A stretch of DNA of 44,571 bases, taken from Bacillota bacterium. Lineage in GTDB: Bacteria > Bacillota > Clostridia > Monoglobales > Firm-18. The DNA is taken from positions 1-44,571 of the forward strand of contig JALOAJ010000020.1 in the NCBI GenBank assembly GCA_023228885.1, read 5' to 3'. Below are positions 7,565 through 16,148 of this stretch, piece by piece. Every line of letters starts with the position of its first letter. The stretch's first letter is position 1. Both the position numbers and the translations under genes were made by a program. The notes beneath the pieces were generated by a model. The model was not told the DNA's origin. It worked only from the letters and a program-made list of their open reading frames with translations, and searched no databases.

Positions 7565-9118
7565 ATGAATATGTATAATATAAACGGACCCAACCGTATT
7601 GTGGGTTTAGCCTCGGGGCTTGATGTCGATGCAATCGTTAAGAGTCTTATGCTTACCGAGCAGGCGAAGGTGGATTCAATAACGCAAAAACAAACGCTTT
7701 TGGAGTGGAAAATCGGCTCACATAAAGAGCTTAACAGCCTGCTGGCGGATTTTACAAACAAATATTTTAGCGCCCTAAGCCCTAACACATCAATACATAC
7801 AGCGTCTGCATATAACATTAAAAGCGTGGCGTTAAGCAATAGCCAAAGCGTTTCAATTTCAGCGTCAAGCGACGCAGTTGACGGCGCATATGTCATAAAC
7901 GAAATAACAAGCTTGGCAAAAGGCGCAAGCGCTGAAAGCGCCTTTGGCATTTCAAGCAACCTTAACGAAAAAGTTTTACCAAGCGCATCACTTAAAGATT
8001 TGAACCTTGCCACAGCGCTTTTGTTTGAACAAGGAACGGACGATGAAGGAAATAACATTCAATTTATTGAATTTGACATAAACGGAGTAAATTTTAAGTT
8101 TTGCGATTCCGATAGCTTGCAGCATGTGATAAGCGCCGTAAACAAAAGCGATGCAGGCGTTACCATGTCATACAGCAGCTTGTCTGATAAACTATCGGTT
8201 AAATCAAAAACATTGGGTGCCGATTCGGCGCTTGAAATAAATAATATATCGGGCAACTTTTTTGCGCAAAACGCAAGCGATAGTGCGTTTGGGCTTTCAA
8301 CCGCAACCAAAGCGGGCACAAACGCAGTTTTAAAAATAAATTCTTATGATGTTTCAAAAGCCTCAAACAGCTTTACAATTGACGGCATTACATATAACTT
8401 GTTAAACGAAACAAGCTTGGAAACTACCTTTACGATATATCAGGATGTTGACGCAAGCTTTAACAAAATTAAAAACTTTATAGATGATTACAATAATTTG
8501 ATAGAAACAGTAAACGGTAAGCTTAAAGAAGAAAAGTTTCGTTCATTTCTGCCGCTGACGCAGGCGCAAAAAAAAGAAATGACCGAAAAGGAAATTGCAG
8601 ATTGGGAGCAAAAGGCAAAAAGCGGAATGCTAAGCGGAGATTTAAAAATCAGGCAGCTTTTGTCGGATGTCAGGAATGCGTTTTTAAACACGGTTGACGG
8701 AGCAGGAGTTTCCTTTTATGAAATAGGGATTTCAACCGGATATATGTCAAAAGACGGGAAGCTTAATATAGACGAGGCAAAACTAAAAAACGCGCTTGCC
8801 AATAACCCCGAAGGGGTGGCAAACCTGTTTGCAAAAACATCATCCGCAATCGACACGGCGCAAAAGTATAACGAATCGGGGCTTGCATGGCGTATTGGCG
8901 ACACATTAAAAAACTATACCGGGTTTATAAAATCTTATACCTTGGTATATTCCGAAAAGCAGCTATCCGATTATGGCAGAAAAGTTACGGATTTTATCAA
9001 AAGAATGAACGAGAAGGAAGCAAGGTACTATAAGCAATATGCCGCCTTGGAAAAGGCTCTTTCGAATTTGAATGCCCAAAGCTTGTATTTTGATTCGGTT
9101 TTTAACAGCGGTGAATAG
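7565..9118 (+). CDS. fliD: Flagellar filament cap protein FliD
   Basis: FliD (517 aa) forms the cap under which flagellin subunits fold. The conserved N-terminal helix has the IVGLASGLDVDAIVKSLM signature (about residues 11-28), and the C-terminal coiled-coil domain ends with KQYAALEKALSNLNAQSLYFDSVF. The chain is normal in length. ATG 7565 is taken because GGCGGG lies 8 bases before it; the GTG at 7556 overlaps that site. FliS, its usual partner gene, follows after 38 bases. Confidence 0.93.
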   Translation: MNMYNINGPNRIVGLASGLDVDAIVKSLMLTEQAKVDSITQKQTLLEWKIGSHKELNSLLADFTNKYFSALSPNTSIHTASAYNIKSVALSNSQSVSISASSDAVDGAYVINEITSLAKGASAESAFGISSNLNEKVLPSASLKDLNLATALLFEQGTDDEGNNIQFIEFDINGVNFKFCDSDSLQHVISAVNKSDAGVTMSYSSLSDKLSVKSKTLGADSALEINNISGNFFAQNASDSAFGLSTATKAGTNAVLKINSYDVSKASNSFTIDGITYNLLNETSLETTFTIYQDVDASFNKIKNFIDDYNNLIETVNGKLKEEKFRSFLPLTQAQKKEMTEKEIADWEQKAKSGMLSGDLKIRQLLSDVRNAFLNTVDGAGVSFYEIGISTGYMSKDGKLNIDEAKLKNALANNPEGVANLFAKTSSAIDTAQKYNESGLAWRIGDTLKNYTGFIKSYTLVYSEKQLSDYGRKVTDFIKRMNEKEARYYKQYAALEKALSNLNAQSLYFDSVFNSGE

Positions 9119-9156
9119 GGCAGCGGCAAAAATAGTATAATTTGGGGGAATATCAA

Positions 9157-9543
9157 GTGAATATTTTAAGCCCATATGAAAAATACCGACAGCAAAGCGT
9201 TATGGCGGCATCACAGCCCGAACTGACTTTAATGCTCTACGATGGATGTATAAGGTTTTTAAATCAAGCGGAAACATACATCGAGTCGCGAAACATCGGG
9301 CAATCGCATAACAACCTTATAAAGGCGAACAACATTATTGTTGAGCTTATGAGCACTCTTGACAGCCGATATGAAATTTCAGACAGCTTAATGAACCTTT
9401 ATCTTTATATTTTTGAAGAAATAACAAGCATAAATTTAACGAAAAATGCAGACAAAATCAGACCGGTGATAGATTTGATTGCTGAACTTAGGGATACATG
9501 GAAGCAAGCAATGCAAATAGACCGTTCACAGCGGCTTGCATAG
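9157..9543 (+). CDS. fliS: Flagellin export chaperone FliS
   Basis: This is a 128-residue all-helical chaperone that caps the C-terminal helix of flagellin and prevents premature polymerisation. Family landmarks are visible: Y..Q.V..A.P..L.LMLYDGC (about 10-35) and the NLIKANNIIVELMSTLD segment (about 54-70). GTG 9157, eight bases after GGGGG, is preferred to TTG 9142, which lies before that site. FliS also interacts with FliW in Firmicutes; both are in this cluster. Confidence 0.92.
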   Translation: MNILSPYEKYRQQSVMAASQPELTLMLYDGCIRFLNQAETYIESRNIGQSHNNLIKANNIIVELMSTLDSRYEISDSLMNLYLYIFEEITSINLTKNADKIRPVIDLIAELRDTWKQAMQIDRSQRLA

Positions 9544-9578
9544 CGTTATTTTTGAAATATATGTTGCAGGTGGTTTAA

Positions 9579-10016
9579 ATGCCAAACAATTTTGATAAAA
9601 TTATTTCATTAGCGCAACAAAAAAACGAAGTTTTAAGCGATATATATGAATTAACACAGTTGCACAGCGGTTTAATTACAGCAGACGACTTTGAAAAGCT
9701 TAACGCCAGCCTTGAAAAAAGGCAACAGCTTATTTTGCAGATTACCGACATCAGCAAACGCATTAACATTATAAAAAACAAATATTTCAAAAATGAAAAA
9801 AAGACTCGGCTTGACAGTTTAGAGCAGGAAGCTTTGAAAATCCTGAAAAATATCAGGTTGGCGGATAGCAAAAGCACAAGCGCAATAAAATCAAGAATGT
9901 TGAAAATTAAAAATAATATTAAAAATGGCAATATGAACAAAAGGGGTTTTGTCGCTTATAATTTAGCTAATTATGGCGGTCAAAGCCTGTATTTTGATAA
10001 AAGGGATGTTGAATAG
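9579..10016 (+). CDS. FliT/FlgN-like flagellar chaperone
   Basis: This 145-residue, lysine-rich, helical protein follows fliD-fliS, the normal place of the FliD chaperone FliT. The first 115 residues form two or three amphipathic helices typical of FlgN/FliT-type chaperones; I see no domain more specific than that. The C terminus is odd: it ends in GGQSLYFDKRDVE, repeating the QSLYFD found near the C terminus of FliD (see findings). Ribosome site AGGTGG precedes the ATG. Confidence 0.65.
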   Translation: MPNNFDKIISLAQQKNEVLSDIYELTQLHSGLITADDFEKLNASLEKRQQLILQITDISKRINIIKNKYFKNEKKTRLDSLEQEALKILKNIRLADSKSTSAIKSRMLKIKNNIKNGNMNKRGFVAYNLANYGGQSLYFDKRDVE

Positions 10017-10045
10017 AAAAGCAGGCAGCCAAAGGGAGGTTTATT

Positions 10046-10498
10046 ATGAAGGTTAAAAATATAGTCACTTCCCGCAGCGAAGCGCAATGTAAAAAGCAAG
10101 TTGGCGAGAAAATAAACCTTAACAATGATGGGGTAAACTTCCAAAAGCAAATGGAGGGAATTTCCAAAAGCAATTGCGCGCAGGCTTTAACCGTCCTTGC
10201 GGACGAGATAACCAAACAGGGCAATTTGATAAGTGAAAAGTGCGATATAAAAGAATTAAAAAGGTACAAAGAGGCGATATCCGATTTTCTTCAAAAGGCT
10301 GTAAACTTCAGCTTTGAATTTGATAAGCAAAGCAAGTTTGACAATTTTGGCAGGTTTAAAGTTTATGCAAACATAAAAAAAATTAATCAAAAAATGGAAC
10401 AATTAACCCAAGCGTTTTTGAAGGAGCAAAAAAATCGAATAGAAATTCTTGGTTTGGTTGAAGACATCAGGGGCTTAATTTTAAACATTATGCTGTAA
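10046..10498 (+). CDS. YaaR family protein (DUF327)
   Basis: This 150-residue protein has the family hallmarks in its second half: LKRYKEAISDFLQKAVNFSF (about 71-90), FGRFKVYANIKKINQKMEQL (about 102-121) and a final EDIRGLILNIML. YaaR proteins are widespread in Firmicutes and often sit with flagellar genes; their role is unknown. A strong AGGGAGG site precedes the ATG. No terminator follows on this strand: the last 11 bases overlap the end of a converging minus-strand small gene. Confidence 0.8.
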   Translation: MKVKNIVTSRSEAQCKKQVGEKINLNNDGVNFQKQMEGISKSNCAQALTVLADEITKQGNLISEKCDIKELKRYKEAISDFLQKAVNFSFEFDKQSKFDNFGRFKVYANIKKINQKMEQLTQAFLKEQKNRIEILGLVEDIRGLILNIML

Positions 10499-10673
10499 AG
10501 CGCCCGCTTGCAAGCCACATAGCAAAAAAAAGCGCGGCGGCTAAAAAGGATGCAATTGCCCCAAGGGCCAAAACAGCCTTTAGCTTGATTACCTTTCGCG
10601 GCACAGTTGCGTTTAGCCTTTTTTTGTTTTTGTTAATATAATTTTTAACAACCAAGTTGGCATGCTTTATAAT
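10488..10673 (-). CDS. Small single-span membrane protein with unclear start
   Basis: A minus-strand frame ends at TAA 10488 and encodes about 55-61 residues: a basic N-terminal part (NKNKKRLNATVPRKVIKLK) and one clear membrane helix (AVLALGAIASFLAAALFF). It has its own promoter at 10710-10739 and an AGGAG site at 10682-10686, so it looks real. No ATG or GTG lies in frame. The ATT at 10671-10673 is 8 bases after AGGAG; the only standard in-frame start, TTG 10655, is 26 bases away. An ATG at 10663 in another frame opens a 16-codon peptide that would join this frame by a -1 slip on a run of seven A. It does not resemble any family I know. Confidence 0.5.
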   Translation of the reverse strand: MIKHANLVVKNYINKNKKRLNATVPRKVIKLKAVLALGAIASFLAAALFFAMWLASGRFTA

Positions 10674-10709
10674 ATTATAATCTCCTATTTAAGCGCACCT
10701 CCGTGTTAA

Positions 10710-10739
10710 ATTATAATACAAGGCGCATAATAAGTTCAA
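10710..10739 (-). promoter_or_regulatory. Sigma-A promoter of the small membrane protein
   Basis: On the minus strand TTGAAC (10739-10734) and TATAAT (10715-10710) are separated by 18 bases. The predicted start near 10703 lies 17 bases before the AGGAG site of the small gene. Confidence 0.6.
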
Positions 10740-10940
10740 GAAAAACCGTAACAAAAATTATAACATATTTCGGCATAACCACTCAAGATAATCTAAAAGA
10801 TTACGATATATTATAGGGTAATCACCGACAAACGACACAGCAGTTTCTTCCCCCTTCTATAAACAAGAGCAAGGTTTTAGAACATCAGTTCCAAAACCTT
10901 GTTTTTGTGTTTGCCCCAAACGGCGTTACAGCGCATGCCT
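10740..10940. other. Intergenic stretch, no gene seen
   Basis: This stretch lies between the small membrane-protein promoter and the promoter at 10945. It holds short fold-backs (for example GATTAC near 10800 with GTAATC near 10828) and one terminator-like hairpin at 10871, listed separately. I see no open frame with a ribosome site. Confidence 0.5.
10871..10906 (+). terminator. Rho-independent terminator-like hairpin
   Basis: AAGGTTTTAGAAC (10871-10883) pairs with GTTCCAAAACCTT (10888-10900) with one mismatch around an ATCA loop, then GTTTTTG. It insulates the next gene from upstream transcription. Confidence 0.65.
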
Positions 10941-10944
10941 GTAC

Positions 10945-10973
10945 TTGACAATCCGGGCGAAAAATGCTAAAAT
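10945..10973 (+). promoter_or_regulatory. Sigma-A promoter of the isomerase-ligase fusion
   Basis: TTGACA (10945-10950), a 17-base spacer and TAAAAT (10968-10973) form a near-consensus vegetative promoter 50 bases before the ATG at 11024. Confidence 0.8.
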
Positions 10974-11023
10974 AACACAACTAAACTTTGTTATTTAATT
11001 TATGTAAGAAATGAGGTCGAGCT

Positions 11024-13555
11024 ATGAAATTATCCTTTTCAACAATCGGTTGTCCCGAATGGTCATGGAACGAAATTTATTCTATGGCTAAGGATTTGGG
11101 CTATTCAGGTATAGAAATTCGAGGTCTTGGCAGTGAAATACGAGCAGTCAATGCGAAGCCTTTTACAAGCGATGAGATGCCCAAAACCATGTCAACGCTA
11201 AAGCAATTAGGGCTGGAAATTGCATGCTTTTGTTCATCATGCTTTTTAGGCGCAAAAACAGAGCAAAGCCGCATTTTAGCGGAAGGCTTTGAATATATTG
11301 AGCTTGCCGCACGCGCAAACGTGAAATATGTGAGGGTTTTGGGCGATAAAGAGCCTCATGTGACAGGCGAAATTGACGATGGGCTTGTTATATCGAATTT
11401 AAGGCTGCTTGCAGCTTTTGCGGAATATAAAAATGTTACGATATTGGTTGAAACAAACGGAGTTTATGCCGATACCTCTCGACTGAAAAAGATTATCGAG
11501 CAGGTTGCATGCCCTTATGTTGGAGTGCTTTGGGACATACACCACCCTTACAGGTTTTTCAACGAGCAGCCGGGTGATACTGTAAGAAATGTCGGGAAAT
11601 ATATAAAACATGTGCATGTAAAAGATTCGGTCATGCATGATAATAAGCCCTGCTATAAAATAATGGGCGATGGCGATATACCCTTTTATGCTGCTTTTGA
11701 TGCTTTGTCTAAAGTCGGATATGATGGTTACATATCGCTTGAGTGGGTAAAACGCTGGAATATGAACCTTGAAGATGCTGCAATTGCGTTCCCGCAGTTT
11801 GTTCAATACATGGACAGCTATTTTAGCGGCATGAAAAGCCAAAAAATTGACAGATTGATTGAAACTCCGGCAGAAGGGGAGCGTCTTTTTGAAAAGGATA
11901 TTTTAATTGATTTAACTTTTGGTCAGGTTTTAGATAAGGTTGTAAAGGAATTTCCCGACCAATACGCGTTTAAATATACCACATGTGATTATACCCGAAC
12001 ATACAAAGAATTTTTGGACGAGGTAAATGCCGTATCTAAAATGCTTATGGCAATGGGTGTTAAAAACGGTGACCATGTTGCTATTTGGGCAACAAATTAC
12101 CCTCATTGGTTTTTAACCTTTTGGGCAACGGTGAGAATCGGCGCTGTGTTGGTTACCGTCAACAGCTCTTATAAGGTGCATGAAGCGCAATATCTGCTAA
12201 AGCAGTCAGACACCTCAACCCTTGTTATGATTGACGGATATAAAGATTCAAATTATGTGCAGATAATAAACGATATTTGCCCCGAATTAAAAACAAGCAA
12301 GCCGGGCAAGCTGTCTTGCAAAAACCTTCCTATGCTTAAAAACGTAATCACCGTTGATTCAAAGCTTGACGGTTGCTTTTTTTGGGATGATGCGTTGCTA
12401 CTTGCCAAGCATATTACCGATGACGCATTATTTAAAACTTTTAAGTCAATTAATAAAGACGATGTGTGCAATATGCAATACACTTCCGGCACAACGGGTT
12501 TTCCAAAAGGCGTTATGCTAACCCATTATAATGTTATAAACAACGGTAAATGCATTGGCGATTGCATGGATTTTACAACGGCAGACCGCTTGCTGATACA
12601 GGTTCCCATGTTTCATTGTTTTGGGATGGTGCTTGCAATGACGGCTGCGGTAACGCATGCCGCAACAATGGTTCCTATTGAGCATTTTAGCCCCGCAACA
12701 GCGCTTGATGCCATCAATAAAGAAAAAATAACCGCTATGCACGGCGTGCCAACAATGTTTATAGCGCTTTTGGAACATGCGAACTTTAAAAACACCGACT
12801 TTTCACATATGAGAACGGGCATTATGGCAGGCTCGCCGTGTCCGGTCAGCGTTATGCAGGATGTTGTGAATTTGATGAATATGAAGGATATAACCATTGT
12901 ATTCGGTCAAACGGAAAGCTCGCCGGGCTGCACCCAAAGCCGAGTGGGAGACCCGCTTGATGTTAGGGTGGCAACGGTAGGGCGCCCGCTGCCGGGTGTT
13001 GAATGCAAAATTGTCGACCCGATAAGCTATGAGGATTTGCCGGACAACACACCGGGCGAGTTTGTGGCGCGAGGTTATAACATAATGAAGGGCTATTATA
13101 ATATGCCGGAGGCGACTGCCGCCGCAATAGATAGCGAGGGGTGGCTTCACACCGGCGATTTGGCGGTGCGGCTGCCGGACGGCAATTATAAAATAACAGG
13201 CAGAATCAGAGATATGATTATACGGGGCGGAGAAAATATCTATCCCAAAGAAATAGAAGAATTCCTATACACCCACCCCAAAGTGAGCGATGTTCAGGTA
13301 ATAGGCGTTCCGGATAAAACCTATGGTGAGGAAATATTGGCGTGCATTATATTAAAGGCAAACACAAGCGCAACGGCAGAAGAAATAAAGGACTTTGTAT
13401 GCAGCCATATGGCAAAGCATAAAACGCCCAAGTATGTGGAGTTTGTTGACAGCTTTCCCATGAACGCCGCCGGAAAGATTATGAAATATAAAATGCGTGA
13501 ATGGGCGGTGCAAAAACTAAACTTACAGCAGGATAACTCAATAGAAACTGCATGA
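11024..13555 (+). CDS. Fusion of a sugar-isomerase TIM barrel and an acyl-CoA ligase
   Basis: This is an 843-residue two-domain enzyme. Residues 1 to about 265 form a xylose-isomerase-like (AP-endonuclease-2 superfamily) barrel; likely metal ligands are in place (E143 in LVETN, D171 and H174 in WDIHH, H196/H198 in HVHVKD, E240 in SLEW), so this half should be active. Residues about 270-835 are an AMP-forming acyl-CoA synthetase: P-loop YTSGTTGFPKG (486-496), a FGQTESS motif, WLHTGDLA, RIRDMIIRGGENIYP and the C-terminal catalytic lysine region (NAAGKIMKYKM). The substrate of either half is unknown. It has its own promoter and terminator, and a LysR gene lies convergently behind it. The join has no ribosome site or stop, so it is a true fusion. 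Confidence 0.85.
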   Translation: MKLSFSTIGCPEWSWNEIYSMAKDLGYSGIEIRGLGSEIRAVNAKPFTSDEMPKTMSTLKQLGLEIACFCSSCFLGAKTEQSRILAEGFEYIELAARANVKYVRVLGDKEPHVTGEIDDGLVISNLRLLAAFAEYKNVTILVETNGVYADTSRLKKIIEQVACPYVGVLWDIHHPYRFFNEQPGDTVRNVGKYIKHVHVKDSVMHDNKPCYKIMGDGDIPFYAAFDALSKVGYDGYISLEWVKRWNMNLEDAAIAFPQFVQYMDSYFSGMKSQKIDRLIETPAEGERLFEKDILIDLTFGQVLDKVVKEFPDQYAFKYTTCDYTRTYKEFLDEVNAVSKMLMAMGVKNGDHVAIWATNYPHWFLTFWATVRIGAVLVTVNSSYKVHEAQYLLKQSDTSTLVMIDGYKDSNYVQIINDICPELKTSKPGKLSCKNLPMLKNVITVDSKLDGCFFWDDALLLAKHITDDALFKTFKSINKDDVCNMQYTSGTTGFPKGVMLTHYNVINNGKCIGDCMDFTTADRLLIQVPMFHCFGMVLAMTAAVTHAATMVPIEHFSPATALDAINKEKITAMHGVPTMFIALLEHANFKNTDFSHMRTGIMAGSPCPVSVMQDVVNLMNMKDITIVFGQTESSPGCTQSRVGDPLDVRVATVGRPLPGVECKIVDPISYEDLPDNTPGEFVARGYNIMKGYYNMPEATAAAIDSEGWLHTGDLAVRLPDGNYKITGRIRDMIIRGGENIYPKEIEEFLYTHPKVSDVQVIGVPDKTYGEEILACIILKANTSATAEEIKDFVCSHMAKHKTPKYVEFVDSFPMNAAGKIMKYKMREWAVQKLNLQQDNSIETA

Positions 13556-13561
13556 AACAAC

Positions 13562-13592
13562 AAAAAGGCGGCTCATAATGTGCCGCCTTTTT
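13562..13592. terminator. Bidirectional terminator between the fusion gene and lysR
   Basis: AAAAAGGCGGC (13562-13572) and GCCGCCTTTTT (13582-13592) form a perfect 11-bp stem with A and T tracts on the correct sides for both strands. It sits between two convergent genes. Confidence 0.9.
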
Positions 13593-13593
13593 G

Positions 13594-14496
13594 TTAACTG
13601 GTGTGAAACCTTACAACCTTGTTATATTCCTTCATAATGCTTTGCAAAACATCCTCATGGTTAAAATCATGATGATATAAAATATTTATTTCACGAATCA
13701 TACTCAAATTTTCAATGGGCAACACCGTTATTTTGCCCTTTTTCAACTCATCAAGACAAACGCTGCGCGGCAAAACAGAAACGCCGATATCTCTGCGTAT
13801 AAGGTCTTTTATAGTTGCTATGTTATCAACCTCCAATATCACATTAAAATCATCGATTGATAAGTTTTGGCTCTCTAAATGCGCGCTAAAAAGGTTCATT
13901 GTTGCTGAAGAAGCCCGGCGAAGAATCAGCGGCTCAGACTTTAGCTTGTTTATTGTCACTATCTTCTTTTTTGACAAGGGATGGTTGTTTGACATAACCA
14001 ACATCAGCGAATCCGTGTCGAGCAGCAGCGAGTTTATCGAGCGGTCTTTAATTGTGCCTTCAACGACAGCTAAATCCACTTCAAAGTTTTTGAGCATGTC
14101 ATAAAGGTTGCTTATGGTGTCAGTAATAATTGTTATGCTCATTCCGGGGTTTTTGGAACTGAATTTCCCCAGAACTTCCGCAACCGCATTGCTCTCGGCG
14201 GTGTGGGTGACGCCCACCGTAAGGCGCCGAACATGCCGCCGTTCATCTTGAATGTTTTGCTCCATCCTTTGATACAGCGCGATGTTTCGGCGGGCGTATC
14301 GAATTACGATTTGCCCTTCGTTGGTGGGGCGTATCTCGTTTCCAATACGGTTAAATATTTTTATGTTCAGCTCTTTTTCCAGTTGTTTTATGTGCTGCGT
14401 CACCGCAGGCTGTGTCAGCGAAAGATGTTCCGCCGCCCGTGTGTAATTGCTAAACCTAACTACTGCCAGCAGCGTATAAAGCTTAGGGTCAACCAT
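13594..14496 (-). CDS. LysR-type transcriptional regulator
   Basis: This is a 300-residue regulator. The N-terminal winged helix-turn-helix is at about residues 3-62 (NYTRAAEHLSLTQPAVTQHIKQLEKEL), followed by a linker helix and a two-lobe co-inducer domain (about 90-295). ATG 14496 is taken because GGAGG lies 8 bases before it; the GTG at 14505 overlaps that site. It is divergent from the antiporter gene across a 207-base AT-rich gap, the usual layout when a LysR protein controls its neighbour. The signal is not evident from sequence. Confidence 0.9.
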   Translation of the reverse strand: MVDPKLYTLLAVVRFSNYTRAAEHLSLTQPAVTQHIKQLEKELNIKIFNRIGNEIRPTNEGQIVIRYARRNIALYQRMEQNIQDERRHVRRLTVGVTHTAESNAVAEVLGKFSSKNPGMSITIITDTISNLYDMLKNFEVDLAVVEGTIKDRSINSLLLDTDSLMLVMSNNHPLSKKKIVTINKLKSEPLILRRASSATMNLFSAHLESQNLSIDDFNVILEVDNIATIKDLIRRDIGVSVLPRSVCLDELKKGKITVLPIENLSMIREINILYHHDFNHEDVLQSIMKEYNKVVRFHTS

Positions 14497-14569
14497 CTTG
14501 TCCACCTCCGATTATAAGTTTATATTATATATTATTAATAAACCATAACTTTACTTTTTAGTATTAACA

Positions 14570-14694
14570 GATATAATAATATCATAACATAAGAAATATT
14601 ACAATATGTGTGAAAAATAAATTGTGTTTGTATACGCCTTATTCGGCTCACGATAAGCGCGTAGACGCAAGTTATAATATAGTTTTGTGAGCCG
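14570..14694. promoter_or_regulatory. Control region between lysR and the antiporter
   Basis: Two inverted repeats are visible: GATAT-AATA-ATATC (14570-14583), and the longer-range CGGCTCAC (14644-14651) with GTGAGCCG (14687-14694). The second pair brackets a -10-like TATAAT (14673-14678) that has no good -35, as is common at activator-dependent LysR-family promoters. The rest of the gap is AT-rich without an open frame. Confidence 0.45.
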
Positions 14695-14703
14695 GAAAGG
14701 TTA

Positions 14704-16005
14704 ATGGCGCTTAAAATGAACTTCTTTCAATTTGAATTAAACAACGCAACTGCCATATTGTTATCGCTGTCTGCGATTTTACTTGCAGGCTTTTTACTTA
14801 CGCGCGTTACAAAGCTTATAAAGCTTCCGAATGTTACCGGTTATATTATAGCGGGAATGTTAATAGGCCCTCATGCTCTTAATATAATTCCAATAAACAT
14901 TGTTAAAAACATGGGGTTTATCAGCGATATTGCATTGGCGTTTATAGCTTTTGGGGTTGGTCGTTTTTTTAAAAAAGAAATTATCAGAGAAATCGGGTCG
15001 GGAGTTTTTATAATTACTGCATTTGAATCATTGCTTGCAGGGCTTTTGATAACCCTTTCAATGCGGTTTTTATTCCATTTGGAGTGGAGCTTTTCATTAT
15101 TATTGGGGGCAATAGCAACTGCAACTGCGCCCGCAAGCACAATGGCAACAATACGCCAATACAAGGCGCGGGGGAACTTTGTAAATACATTGCTGCAAGT
15201 TATTGCGCTTGATGATGCTGTTTGTTTGGTTGTGTTCAGCATAGCCGCTGCCATTATAAATGCAAGTTCGGGCGAAAAAGCAACAACGGCCGAGATAGCC
15301 CTGCCGCTAATTTACAATGTTGCGGCATTGTTGATAGGCTTTGGGTGCGGCGCCGCACTCAGCAAGCTTGTTACTCCCAACCGAAGCGAGGATAACAGGC
15401 TTATACTAACCATTTCGATGTTGCTTGGCATTGCGGGGTTATGCGCAATCGTGGATATTTCGCCCCTTTTATCTTGTATGCTGTTTGGCGCCACCTATAT
15501 TAACATGACGCGGGATAAACTGCTGTACAAACAAGTTGAACGGTTTGCCCCTCCCGTGCTGTCGATATTTTTTGTGGTGTCCGGGATGAATTTAAATATA
15601 ACGGCGCTTGGAACATTGGGGATTATAGGTGTTGCATATTTCTTCATTCGCATTGCGGGGAAGTATATCGGCGCATACATCGGGTGCTTAATTGCAAAAA
15701 CGCCCAAACCGGTGCGGAATTTTTTGGGCTTGGCGTTGGTTCCGCAGGCGGGCGTTGCAATCGGGCTTGCTTTCATGGGAGAAAGGCTGTTGCCCGGCGA
15801 AGTCGGCACTATGCTGCTTACAATAATTTTGTCTTCGTCCGTTTTATATGAACTGGCAGGCCCGGTGTGCGCAAAAACCGCTTTGTTTTGTTCGGGGGCG
15901 ATTAAGACGGATAAATGCCCAGCTGCAAACGGCGGCGAACCGATTTCAAAAAACATTGATAGCGCAAAAGGCAACAAAAGCCTTTTAAAGGCAAGCGGGG
16001 CATAA
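14704..16005 (+). CDS. Cation/proton antiporter, CPA2 family
   Basis: This 433-residue membrane protein has about 12 hydrophobic spans and a short hydrophilic tail (about 400-433). Early LPNVTGYIIAGMLIGP and a double aspartate D170-D171 in the ALDDAVCLVVF span are typical of the CPA2 (KefB/NapA-like) core that exchanges Na+ or K+ for protons. No RCK/TrkA nucleotide-binding domain is attached, unlike KefB/KefC, so it is a minimal transporter. GGAAAGG lies just before the ATG. It is probably under control of the divergent LysR gene. Confidence 0.85.
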   Translation: MALKMNFFQFELNNATAILLSLSAILLAGFLLTRVTKLIKLPNVTGYIIAGMLIGPHALNIIPINIVKNMGFISDIALAFIAFGVGRFFKKEIIREIGSGVFIITAFESLLAGLLITLSMRFLFHLEWSFSLLLGAIATATAPASTMATIRQYKARGNFVNTLLQVIALDDAVCLVVFSIAAAIINASSGEKATTAEIALPLIYNVAALLIGFGCGAALSKLVTPNRSEDNRLILTISMLLGIAGLCAIVDISPLLSCMLFGATYINMTRDKLLYKQVERFAPPVLSIFFVVSGMNLNITALGTLGIIGVAYFFIRIAGKYIGAYIGCLIAKTPKPVRNFLGLALVPQAGVAIGLAFMGERLLPGEVGTMLLTIILSSSVLYELAGPVCAKTALFCSGAIKTDKCPAANGGEPISKNIDSAKGNKSLLKASGA

Positions 16006-16052
16006 CAAGCAATCTGATTTTGCGATACAGTTAAACTAAATTTATCTAAAAC

Positions 16053-16081
16053 TTGTGTTTTTTTTAAAAAAATGCTATACT
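16053..16081 (+). promoter_or_regulatory. Sigma-A promoter of the bactofilin gene
   Basis: TTGTGT (16053-16058), a 17-base spacer made mostly of T and A runs, and TATACT (16076-16081). It lies about 70 bases before the ATG. Confidence 0.65.
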
Positions 16082-16148
16082 TTTAATGCATAATACTATG
16101 TTATTTAAAATTGCAATTGATATTAATTGTGCATAAAGGAGTGTTTTT

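Noticed and set aside
10740..10870. A riboswitch upstream of the isomerase-ligase fusion
   Set aside because: The short fold-backs lie upstream of the gene's own promoter at 10945, so they are not in its leader, and no known aptamer core was seen.
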